5,999 nt of DNA from Nanohaloarchaea archaeon PL-Br10_U2g16 (GCA_001563995.1 LKMV01000045.1:1-5999), one strand, 5' to 3'; positions 1-5,481 are shown, counted from the stretch's first letter. Notes: generated by a model from the sequence alone, not told the origin. Numbers and translations: made by a program.

Positions 1-3
1 ATA

Positions 4-39
4 TTTTATAAGTAATCAAGACTAATTTTACCTATAATA
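4..39 (+). promoter_or_regulatory. Probable TATA-box promoter of the giant pilin-like gene
   Basis: A TTTTATAA box lies at 4-11, about 29-36 bp before the ATG at 40. No GGAGG-like ribosome-binding sequence is visible between the box and the ATG, where the sequence is AT-rich. This suggests a leaderless or very short-leader transcript, as is common in archaea. The region upstream of base 1, including a BRE element, is outside the window, so the call is tentative. Confidence 0.45.
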
Positions 40-3000
40 ATGGTTTTCAATCATAGAAAAGGTATTAGCCCGTTGGTTGCCGGTGTTTTGTTGATCGGTT
101 TTGCTATCAGTGTTGCTTCTTTAACCGGGCCTTTTATGAATGAGATTTTACAGGATTCTCAGGAGGAAGTGGATGAAGATGCAGAAATCATCTCTGATGC
201 TGCTGAGAGCAATATCGAGATTTCTAGGGCGGTGTATGATGATAGCTCCCAGAATGTTACCGGTGTATTGAGGAACAACGGTCAAGGGGTCTTGGAGAAC
301 TTTACAGTAACTGTGTATGGTTCTGATGATGTCTTACAACGTGATTTCGATGTTGTTTTGGAGCCATCGCAGGTAGAGTCATTTAACTTCCAGGTTGATG
401 GTATTGGCGAGGTAGAGTCTATCGATATATCAAGCGACCGATTACCGGTTAGAACACAGGAAACCGTCCAGGAGGTTGATGATGAAGATGAGGATAATAC
501 CTTATCTGGTACTGTATCTGCTTCTCCAGGTATTGAAGATGCCGAGGTAGAGCTCTGGAGAGATGGTCAATCTGTAGATATGACTATGACTGATGATGAG
601 GGTTATTATGAGTTCGATATTGATGGTCCTGTAGATGATTACAGGGTAATGTCGAGTATAGAAGGTGTTGTGGAAAAACAAGGTGAGGATTTCTATGCAG
701 GAGCTGTGAGAGATGCTCAGCTTCAGGATGAACTGGACTTTACATTTGAAAATATTAAAAATGAGGTTGAGATAAACCAGAGTAATAAATCGGTTTCTTA
801 CGACATCGAAGAAGAAAATTATGATAAAAAACCTGTTTTAAACCTACATCAGTTACAAGGGGTACATGAAAACCTTGGAAATGATTATAGAATGGTCAGG
901 GATATTGATGGTTCGGAGACAGAGGAATGGGTGGATGGTTTCCGGCCGATTGCAAGCCAGGAAAGCTTTGAAAATCATTTCGATGGCTCAGGCTTTGTAG
1001 TTGAAGATTTGAGATTAGGATCGGCAGAGATGGAAGAGTTAGAAAACGGGTCTGCGGTATTCGGAAACATAGGTGAAGATGGTTTAATTCAGAATATAGG
1101 AGTCAAAGGATTTGAGACTGCTAATGCGGACGGTTCTGCAGCTATAGCGGTAAATAATCAGGGAAATATTGAGAAGTCGTTTGTTGAGGACTCAAATATC
1201 GGCGCTATAACAGCTGCTGGCGGAATTGTAACTTATAATGAGGGCAAGGTTAGTGATGTCTATAGCGTTTCTTCAGAGATACATAACTCTGAGAACAATC
1301 CTTCCGGAGGCATAACTCATGAGAACAACGGAGATATAAAGAATGTTTACATTACCGATTTAGGTATAAATGATGAAGAGACCGAAACCCTAGAGGCGCA
1401 AGGGATGCTTCCTCCCGGGGCTGCGCCTCCAAGCCCCGTGACGGGATTCAATGCTGGTCAGATAACAGGGGATTATGTGGCTGACACTGTCCAGGTAGAG
1501 AGAGATTTTTCAGGATTTATTGATAATTTGGAGATGAGAGGTTCAGAATCGGTTTGTTCAATGAGCCAACTTTCATTTGAAGAAAACTGGGATGCTAGAG
1601 AAGACGACTATCCGGAGCTAAAACCGTTCTCGGATCAAGATATCGGTGGTGTAGAATGTCCTTTCGTAGTGGATGAGGTTTCCATGGATCAGGATCTTTA
1701 CTGGCCTGAAGACAGTGTTCAGGTCGAAGTAAATGTTTCTAATCATGGTACTGCGGATAAAGAAGAACAGCTAGTATTAAACGTGGCAGAAGAGTCTTCA
1801 GAACATGATGTCCAGATATCTTCCGGAGAACAGAAAAGCTTAGAGTTTGAGCCGAATGGTGATGTAGTTCCAAGTCTCTTTTGGGCATTGGTAGAAGTTG
1901 AAGAGGATAAAGCAGCGGATAACTCCAGATATGCCGAATTTGCAGGCGGAGAAGGAACGGAAGAAGATCCTTACCTTATACAGAACTGGAACCATCTACA
2001 GGCTATGAACTCTGTACTTGAAGGTCATTTCAAGCTTGAAAACGATCTTGAGGGTTCAACAGAAGGTTATGCACAGCAAGTAGCCGATGAAGATATCTTG
2101 GAAAGAGGTTTATACAAACAACAAGAGGGGTTTGAGGGAGGAGCTAGTAAAGGCGAGTTAGACCTGGTCTACGAACCGGAAGAAATCATATCGGTTAGAG
2201 CTCCGTCAGGAGAACCGGTTGAATACGAAATAGTGGATGATAATACCGTAGAAATCTTGGAAGATGGCTTGTTCAGTGTTGACCTAGTTTACTCTACTGA
2301 TGTAAAGGTCGGATGGAAGCCGGTAGGCGACAGAGATGATGCTGTAGGATTCAGACTTGAAGACGACTTCGAAGGTAGCTTTGACGGCCAAGGTCATGAG
2401 ATATCTGAGTTAAGAGTCAATAGATCGCCTGTAGAGTATGTAGGTCTGTTCGGCAGAGCTGAAGGGGCCGATATCAATAATGTCAAACTAAGGGATGTAG
2501 AAGTGACCGGCGATAGCGATGTAGGAGGTTTGGTAGGTTATACAGACTCGGATATAGTTAATGTAAGCGTTAGAGAATTCAATATTAACTCGGGATGGTT
2601 CAGTGGAGGCCTTGTAGGAGGCAATAGAGGAGAGCTTCGGAATGCCTATGCATTGGATGGAGAAGTGGACTCTACAGGAGACAGAGTTGGAGGTCTTGTA
2701 GGGACTAATAGAGGGAATCTATCCCACTCCTATGTCCAGCATGTGGATGTAGAAGCGGACAGCGATGTAGGAGGTATTGCAGGCCAGAACCTGATAAATG
2801 ATATACTGGAGAAGTCATTTGTTGTCGAGACAAACGTTTCCGGAAGCAATAGCGGTGCATTGATCGGAGATAACAGCGATGACACCAACCGACTGTTCTG
2901 GGATCAGGAAACTATAGGCCAGAGCTCTGCAACCGGTGAAGGCAGCGGCGACACTACTTCACTGAATACAGGGGAGATGCAGGGAGGTATTGCAGAGATT

Positions 3001-3150
3001 GATTCGGGGCTTGAGGATGCTCTCAGCATAGAAGAACAGGAAAGATGGGGTACAGTAGCTTCGGAAGATGAAGACTTTGAATGTGATGGATATCCTGTCT
3101 TGGAGACTTTGGACAGAGAGAACCAGCTTGATCTAAGGAGCTGTAGTTAG
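40..3150 (+). CDS. Giant type IV pilin-like surface protein with two GLUG beta-helix modules
   Basis: A 1036-residue secreted protein, probably a cell-surface adhesin assembled or anchored through an archaeal type IV pilin N-terminus. Seen: a short basic leader and prepilin site (HRKG|ISPLVAG, cleavage expected after Gly8) followed by a hydrophobic helix at about 9-32; a pilin-like beta domain with a RNNGQGVLENF motif (about 55-135); an acidic linker (143-153); a GTVSASPGIEDAEVELW...TDDEGYYEF domain resembling carboxypeptidase-regulatory/SdrD-B folds (about 155-230); GLUG beta-helix module 1 (about 266-530); a CARDB-like beta domain (VNVSNHGTADKEEQLVL, about 541-634); and GLUG module 2 (636-1036), opening with GGEGTEEDPYLIQNW. 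About ten N-X-S/T sequons suggest possible glycosylation. There are only four cysteines (506, 540, 1015, 1035). There is no C-terminal membrane anchor or sorting signal and no HExxH protease motif. Ordinary archaeal pilins are roughly 100-200 residues, so this one is greatly enlarged. The ATG at 40 is supported by the short prepilin leader. Attachment to a host or surface is inferred, not shown. Confidence 0.85.
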   Translation: MVFNHRKGISPLVAGVLLIGFAISVASLTGPFMNEILQDSQEEVDEDAEIISDAAESNIEISRAVYDDSSQNVTGVLRNNGQGVLENFTVTVYGSDDVLQRDFDVVLEPSQVESFNFQVDGIGEVESIDISSDRLPVRTQETVQEVDDEDEDNTLSGTVSASPGIEDAEVELWRDGQSVDMTMTDDEGYYEFDIDGPVDDYRVMSSIEGVVEKQGEDFYAGAVRDAQLQDELDFTFENIKNEVEINQSNKSVSYDIEEENYDKKPVLNLHQLQGVHENLGNDYRMVRDIDGSETEEWVDGFRPIASQESFENHFDGSGFVVEDLRLGSAEMEELENGSAVFGNIGEDGLIQNIGVKGFETANADGSAAIAVNNQGNIEKSFVEDSNIGAITAAGGIVTYNEGKVSDVYSVSSEIHNSENNPSGGITHENNGDIKNVYITDLGINDEETETLEAQGMLPPGAAPPSPVTGFNAGQITGDYVADTVQVERDFSGFIDNLEMRGSESVCSMSQLSFEENWDAREDDYPELKPFSDQDIGGVECPFVVDEVSMDQDLYWPEDSVQVEVNVSNHGTADKEEQLVLNVAEESSEHDVQISSGEQKSLEFEPNGDVVPSLFWALVEVEEDKAADNSRYAEFAGGEGTEEDPYLIQNWNHLQAMNSVLEGHFKLENDLEGSTEGYAQQVADEDILERGLYKQQEGFEGGASKGELDLVYEPEEIISVRAPSGEPVEYEIVDDNTVEILEDGLFSVDLVYSTDVKVGWKPVGDRDDAVGFRLEDDFEGSFDGQGHEISELRVNRSPVEYVGLFGRAEGADINNVKLRDVEVTGDSDVGGLVGYTDSDIVNVSVREFNINSGWFSGGLVGGNRGELRNAYALDGEVDSTGDRVGGLVGTNRGNLSHSYVQHVDVEADSDVGGIAGQNLINDILEKSFVVETNVSGSNSGALIGDNSDDTNRLFWDQETIGQSSATGEGSGDTTSLNTGEMQGGIAEIDSGLEDALSIEEQERWGTVASEDEDFECDGYPVLETLDRENQLDLRSCS
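1042..1494 (+). repeat. Degenerate GLUG-type protein repeats, module 1
   Basis: This part of the giant gene encodes residues about 335-485. It contains about five diverged rungs with the pattern small-Gly-x-hydrophobic ... N-x-G-x-I-x-x-hydrophobic-V: FGNIGEDGLIQNIGV, AIAVNNQGNIEKSFV, GGIVTYNEGKVSDVYSV, GGITHENNGDIKNVYI and GFNAGQITGDYVAD. The upstream DID-S...W...PIAS...F.GSGF segment is the usual lead-in of GLUG beta-helix domains. The rungs are further from the GLUG consensus than those of module 2. Confidence 0.7.
1393..1445 (+). other. GC-rich island with overlapping inverted repeats inside the giant gene
   Basis: GAGGCGCA (1393-1400) is the exact reverse complement of TGCGCCTC (1422-1429). 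CGGGGCT (1416-1422) is the exact reverse complement of AGCCCCG (1432-1438). CCCG (1435-1438) can also pair with CGGG (1442-1445), and GGGA (1402-1405) with TCCC (1413-1416). These stems overlap and are mutually exclusive in part. The stretch is much richer in G and C than the surrounding gene and encodes a Pro/Ala-rich loop (LPPGAAPPSPVTG, residues 457-469) between beta-helix rungs. It could be a small insertion or simply a loop with biased codons. Confidence 0.5.
2431..2874 (+). repeat. GLUG-motif beta-helix repeats, module 2
   Basis: Residues about 798-945 of the giant protein carry well-formed GLUG rungs: VEYVGLFGRAEGADINNVKL, VGGLVGYTDSDIVNVSV, SGGLVGGNRGELRNAYA, VGGLVGTNRGNLSHSYV and VGGIAGQNLINDILEKSFV, then a last partial rung SGALIGDNSDDTNRLFW. 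The spacing is roughly 27-30 residues per rung. The lead-in GWKPVGD...FEGSFDGQGHEISELRV is canonical for this domain type. GLUG repeats are known from secreted bacterial and archaeal surface proteins and are thought to form a right-handed beta-helix. Confidence 0.88.
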
Positions 3151-3165
3151 AAAGGATAATCTAAA

Positions 3166-3181
3166 AACTGTTTTTACAGTT
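3166..3181. terminator. Small palindrome between convergent genes, possible bidirectional terminator
   Basis: AACTGT (3166-3171) and ACAGTT (3176-3181) form a perfect 6-bp inverted repeat around a TTTT loop, in the 33-bp gap between the ends of two convergent genes. A TTTTT run (3171-3175) reads on the plus strand and an A run precedes it. Archaeal termination relies mainly on T runs, so the stem may be incidental. Placement is the main support. Confidence 0.4.
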
Positions 3182-3183
3182 AT

Positions 3184-3723
3184 TCAGTCCTCAGCGGTAT
3201 CGTAAAAAGAGTTCTCCTTCTTCCAGCCGGGTTCAAACTCATACTGTTTTCCGGAGTTCTTAAATGTCTCTGTCAGCTGTTCTATCAGCTCTGTTGTTTC
3301 ATCCGGCACCAGATAACGCCATTCTTCACCTGATCTTATCCTTCTCCTTGTCTCTGTGCCGGAGTATATTTCTCGTTCATGTAGCTGTTGTTCCTTAACT
3401 TCTATATCGGTGCTGTTCTCTATCGCGTCATTTGTCCAGTCACTTCTAGAAATTATCACGTCAGGATCAGTCTTCCGTATCAGCTCCTCCGCCCAGAGAT
3501 CATCTTCCTCCCTGTTCTTCTGCGTCTCTATCTGTATCTCCGGAAAACATTCTCTGATCAGCTTCTCCCGCTCTTCAAAGTTTAGAGGGTTTTCCTCTGT
3601 CCTAGACTCTTCGTCACATATCAATACCGCTACTTCATCATATTGGCTCTTCAGATCTTCTACAACTGATTTATGGCCGTTGTGGAACGGCTGGAACCTT
3701 CCTGGGAATACGGCTTTTACCAT
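3184..3723 (-). CDS. Nicotinamide-nucleotide adenylyltransferase, archaeal type
   Basis: Transfers the AMP moiety of ATP to nicotinamide mononucleotide (NMN), giving NAD and pyrophosphate: the last step of NAD synthesis and salvage, in the cytoplasm. The 179-residue protein has the nucleotidyltransferase signature GRFQPFHNGH (8-17), containing the HxGH active site (His14, His17); ENPLNFEEREKLI (44-56), matching the ENPF..xER segment of archaeal enzymes; and the C-terminal nucleotide-binding motif EIYSGTETRRRI (118-129), followed by GEEWRYLVP (132-140). As I recall it, the Methanocaldococcus jannaschii enzyme has nearly the same C-terminal block. The length is close to the family's usual ~170, with about 20 extra residues at the C-terminus. 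It is the last gene of a minus-strand operon, 7 bp after the previous stop. The ATG at 3723 places a GGTGA ribosome-binding site 7 nt upstream. A related adenylyltransferase with another substrate is possible, but the motifs favour NMN. Confidence 0.9.
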   Translation of the reverse strand: MVKAVFPGRFQPFHNGHKSVVEDLKSQYDEVAVLICDEESRTEENPLNFEEREKLIRECFPEIQIETQKNREEDDLWAEELIRKTDPDVIISRSDWTNDAIENSTDIEVKEQQLHEREIYSGTETRRRIRSGEEWRYLVPDETTELIEQLTETFKNSGKQYEFEPGWKKENSFYDTAED

Positions 3724-3730
3724 ATAGGGT

Positions 3731-3735
3731 TCACC
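3731..3735 (-). promoter_or_regulatory. Ribosome-binding site of the NMN adenylyltransferase gene
   Basis: On the minus strand GGTGA lies 7 nt before the ATG at 3723 and matches the archaeal anti-Shine-Dalgarno sequence. Its last three bases are the TGA stop codon of the upstream gene, so termination and initiation are likely coupled. Confidence 0.6.
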
Positions 3736-4294
3736 CGAACACCTGGTCTCCGGCCTCTATGATATCTGTTCTCTTCAGGTCGAGGAAGTCCTCAGGTTCA
3801 AATCCTTTTTCTTCCGTCAGGTACACGGCTATAGCTTTCCCTAGCGCGCCTGTGTTCCTGTAAAGTATTTCGTCAAAATCTTCATCTTCACCTTCTATCC
3901 TTTGTTTTAGCTCGGGCCACATATCGCCAAGCTCTTCTTCTCCTTCTTCTACGCCGATGGTATTTCTTTCACGCACAAATGCGTAGCCGAACTTTCCGAT
4001 CTCCTGCCAGCTGAACTCTATGTTATCGTAGACAGATCTTTTTCTGAACTCTAGATGGAAGACTGCTCTCATCAATGCTTTTTCCAGTCCCTCTAGCTCT
4101 TTCTCCGGGTTTATTATCAGGTTTATAGATGAATCGGTGTTTATGAAGCTGATGCTTTGGTTAAAGTTCTGCCATCCGATGTTGACACTGAAATCTTCAA
4201 TTTCTATACAGTAAGAGTAAGTTTCAAGAACCTCTTCCACCTGTTCTTTAACCTTTCTAAACTGATATTCCTCCGGCTTGACGGTGTATTTCAT
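3731..4294 (-). CDS. Acidic protein of unknown function, possibly a degenerate zincin-like protease relative
   Basis: I do not recognise this 187-residue protein with confidence. It has no signal peptide or membrane segment and is probably cytoplasmic. Seen: an N-terminal basic/acidic helix (about 1-30), a beta-rich part (31-60) ending in SINLIINPEKE, a helix LEKALMRAVFHLEFRKRS (70-87), a second helix with EIGKFGYAFVRER (98-110), an acidic loop (about 115-140), and a C-terminal LYRNTGALGKAIAVYLTEE (144-162). The order of a 'hydrophobic-INP' strand, a helix where HExxH would sit, and a C-terminal G-x-L-G-x-x-I-x-x-Y-L segment recalls putative Zn-protease families such as DUF2268. Here the metal site is not conserved: VFHLE (78-82) stands where HExxH would be expected. 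It sits in the middle of the operon, 10 bp after the thioredoxin-like gene and 7 bp before the NMN adenylyltransferase gene. The gene is real, given its position, ribosome-binding site and codon pattern; the function is unknown. Confidence 0.75.
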   Translation of the reverse strand: MKYTVKPEEYQFRKVKEQVEEVLETYSYCIEIEDFSVNIGWQNFNQSISFINTDSSINLIINPEKELEGLEKALMRAVFHLEFRKRSVYDNIEFSWQEIGKFGYAFVRERNTIGVEEGEEELGDMWPELKQRIEGEDEDFDEILYRNTGALGKAIAVYLTEEKGFEPEDFLDLKRTDIIEAGDQVFG

Positions 4295-4300
4295 TTTATG

Positions 4301-4305
4301 ACCTC
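4301..4305 (-). promoter_or_regulatory. Ribosome-binding site of the middle operon gene
   Basis: GAGGT on the minus strand lies 6 nt before the ATG at 4294. Its first base is the last base of the TAG stop of the thioredoxin-like gene. This fixes the start codon and suggests coupled translation within the operon. Confidence 0.65.
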
Positions 4306-4871
4306 TAAATATCTTTATCTTCCTTCCATTTTATAGAACATCCTTGACTTGGTTTCTGATCTTCCGGAGGCTGTCTTCTCTTCAACATGTCCTGGAGTAT
4401 CTCTTTCATCTCCCTGTCTTGTACTTGTTCTTCAGGACTCTGTTTGTCGTTCAGACGTCCATGGTAGTAGATCCTATGTCGCCAGTCCAGTAGAAAAGGG
4501 TCCGGTGTACATTTTGCGCCGTAAGCCTCGGATACTTTCTGATCTCGGTCTACAAGGTAGTAGAAATGCTGTGAATCTAGACCATTGTCCTCGACAAACC
4601 CTTCCATATTCTCCACGGAGTCTTCAGTATGTGTATCCGCGTTAGGGTTTATTCCGATTATAGCTATTGAAGAAAACTCTTCGTTAAGTTTTCTGAGCTC
4701 CTCTACCTGTGTCTTCACATAAGGGCAGTGGTTACATATGAAGACTACTAGAACACCGTCGTAGTTATCAAGGTCGGAGAGAGCTACCTTTTCACCCGTA
4801 TAACTCTCCAGTTCAAAATCAGGTGCTTTATCTCCTTGCTCCAGCTCAGAATCAGATCTTTTTAATCCCAT
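4305..4871 (-). CDS. Thioredoxin-fold redox protein (AhpC/TSA-like) with a CNHC site
   Basis: A 188-residue cytoplasmic thioredoxin-family protein, probably a thiol-disulfide oxidoreductase or peroxiredoxin-like reductase; the substrate is unknown. Seen: the AhpC/TSA-type start GDKAPDFELESYTGEKVALSDL (13-34); the strand VLVVFICNHCPYVK (40-53) with Cys46-Asn-His-Cys49 at the usual active-site position; INPNADTHTEDSVENM (74-89); and YGAKCTPDPFLLD (117-129), where Pro123 fits the cis-proline of the fold and Cys121 is an added cysteine. The tail ends with PSQGCSIKWK (174-183), a C-terminal signature I associate with this subfamily. There is no signal peptide, so it acts in the cytoplasm. It is the first gene of the three-gene minus-strand operon. 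The only Shine-Dalgarno-like GAGGT lies one base before the ATG, too close to be typical, while a TATA-like box 24-33 bp upstream suggests a leaderless start at 4871. Confidence 0.87.
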   Translation of the reverse strand: MGLKRSDSELEQGDKAPDFELESYTGEKVALSDLDNYDGVLVVFICNHCPYVKTQVEELRKLNEEFSSIAIIGINPNADTHTEDSVENMEGFVEDNGLDSQHFYYLVDRDQKVSEAYGAKCTPDPFLLDWRHRIYYHGRLNDKQSPEEQVQDREMKEILQDMLKRRQPPEDQKPSQGCSIKWKEDKDI

Positions 4872-4894
4872 AACCTCAGTTGGTGGAAAGCCTT

Positions 4895-4904
4895 GATTTA
4901 TCTA
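4895..4904 (-). promoter_or_regulatory. TATA-box promoter of the redox/NAD operon
   Basis: On the minus strand TAGATAAATC (4904-4895) lies 24-33 bp before the ATG at 4871, the distance expected when transcription starts at or next to the start codon. It is directly preceded by ACCGT, which may act as the BRE or as an operator half-site. This is the only promoter-like sequence seen ahead of the three-gene operon. Confidence 0.5.
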
Positions 4905-4915
4905 ACGGTTACCGT
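4905..4915. promoter_or_regulatory. Palindrome ACGGT-T-ACCGT, candidate operator
   Basis: A perfect 5-bp inverted repeat with a one-base centre abuts the TATA-like box of the redox/NAD operon, where a BRE or repressor site would be. A dyad at this position could bind a dimeric transcription factor. The arms are short, so chance is possible. No regulator gene is visible in the window. Confidence 0.3.
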
Positions 4916-4943
4916 GACTTTGTTCTACTGCGACATAGGTTCG

Positions 4944-5420
4944 TTAAATAAAAATAACAAGGTGGCCGATAGCCAGACCTAAAGTTGCTCCTACGGCTAC
5001 ATCTGAAAAATAATGCATGTTGAGGTAAATCCTTGAAAATGAGATCAGCGCTGAGAGAACCATCAGAGGGATTAATAGGGTTTCTATACTGGAGCCTACC
5101 GCTACAGAAAGGCTGAAGCTCTGGGCGGAATGTGCGGAAGGGAAGGAAGGGCTGAAAGCAGGTTCTCCGATACTTCCGGACGGCCTCGGTCTTGAAATCA
5201 TGTATTTTAGAGGAAAGACTACCGCCACGGTTAAGGCTAAACTCTTGGACATCTCCAGGCCCAACTTAGGTTCTACCAGCCAGGCTAAAATACAGAAAGC
5301 TGTGAGAACTTCCAGAGATCCTAGAGAAGTTATATCCAGGAAAAAGCTGTCTAATACCTTATTCCTGAACTTCTCAATACGCTGCTGAACCTTACGGTCT
5401 GCCTGGTTAATCCCTTCCAT
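4944..5420 (-). CDS. PAP2-family membrane lipid phosphatase
   Basis: A 158-residue integral membrane phosphatase of the PAP2 (type 2 phosphatidic acid phosphatase) superfamily, which removes phosphate from lipid phosphates or isoprenoid diphosphates by a phospho-histidine mechanism. All three signature motifs are present: KX6RP as KYMISRPRP (72-80), PSAHS (94-98, a variant of PSGH with His97), and SRX5HX3D as SRIYLNMHYFSD (129-140) with nucleophile His136 and Asp140. Hydrophobic helices lie at about 33-49, 58-75, 100-127 (one or two spans) and 140-158; the protein is compact for the family. It could recycle the polyprenyl (dolichyl-type) carrier used in glycosylation, or act in phospholipid synthesis; the substrate cannot be read from the sequence. 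The reading frame ends in a T-rich stretch (TTATTTTTATTTAA) that may also help termination. It is transcribed separately from the downstream operon, 72 bp away, and divergently from the next gene. Confidence 0.9.
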   Translation of the reverse strand: MEGINQADRKVQQRIEKFRNKVLDSFFLDITSLGSLEVLTAFCILAWLVEPKLGLEMSKSLALTVAVVFPLKYMISRPRPSGSIGEPAFSPSFPSAHSAQSFSLSVAVGSSIETLLIPLMVLSALISFSRIYLNMHYFSDVAVGATLGLAIGHLVIFI

Positions 5421-5440
5421 AGCAATTAGACCTTCCTTAA

Positions 5441-5448
5441 ATTATATA
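5441..5448 (-). promoter_or_regulatory. TATA-box promoter of the PAP2 phosphatase gene
   Basis: TATATAAT on the minus strand (5448-5441) is centred about 25 bp before the ATG at 5420, which fits a transcript starting at or very near the ATG. Only a weak GGAAGGT-type sequence lies 9 nt before the start. The element shares a 61-bp divergent region with the promoter of the plus-strand gene. Confidence 0.5.
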
Positions 5449-5449
5449 G

Positions 5450-5460
5450 GATTTATTAAC
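5450..5460 (+). promoter_or_regulatory. TATA-like promoter of the small membrane protein gene
   Basis: GATTTATTAAC begins exactly 32 bp before the ATG at 5482. A near copy, GATTTTTAAC at 5923, begins exactly 32 bp before the next gene's ATG. The matched spacing supports both as promoters of leaderless transcripts and supports ATG 5482 over an upstream TTG at 5473. Confidence 0.5.
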
Positions 5461-5481
5461 GGTCGGAGACATTTGGTTAGT

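Noticed and set aside
2521..2874. DNA-level tandem repeat or CRISPR-like array in the GLUG region
   Set aside because: The periodicity is at the protein level. The nucleotide sequences of the rungs differ and there are no identical repeats with unique spacers.
40..3150. GLUG-containing IgA-type (M26) metalloprotease
   Set aside because: GLUG repeats occur in some M26 proteases, but no HExxH motif is present anywhere in this protein and the N-terminus is a pilin signal.
3356..3727. Plus-strand open frame of 123 codons opposite the NMN adenylyltransferase gene
   Set aside because: It is Ser-rich with no recognisable motif and lies antisense to a gene with clear catalytic motifs. The same applies to the shorter plus-strand frame at 3388-3585.
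4349..4645. Plus-strand open frame of 98 codons opposite the thioredoxin-like gene
   Set aside because: It is not acidic like the real proteins here and mirrors a well-supported thioredoxin-fold gene.
5200..5388. Plus-strand open frame of 62 codons opposite the PAP2 gene
   Set aside because: It is a basic, motif-free antisense shadow of a gene carrying all three PAP2 motifs.
5473..5481. TTG start three codons upstream of the small membrane protein ATG
   Set aside because: GGAG lies 4 nt before it, so it cannot be excluded. However, the ATG at 5482 has the same 32-bp promoter spacing as the next gene, and the signal segment needs no extra residues.
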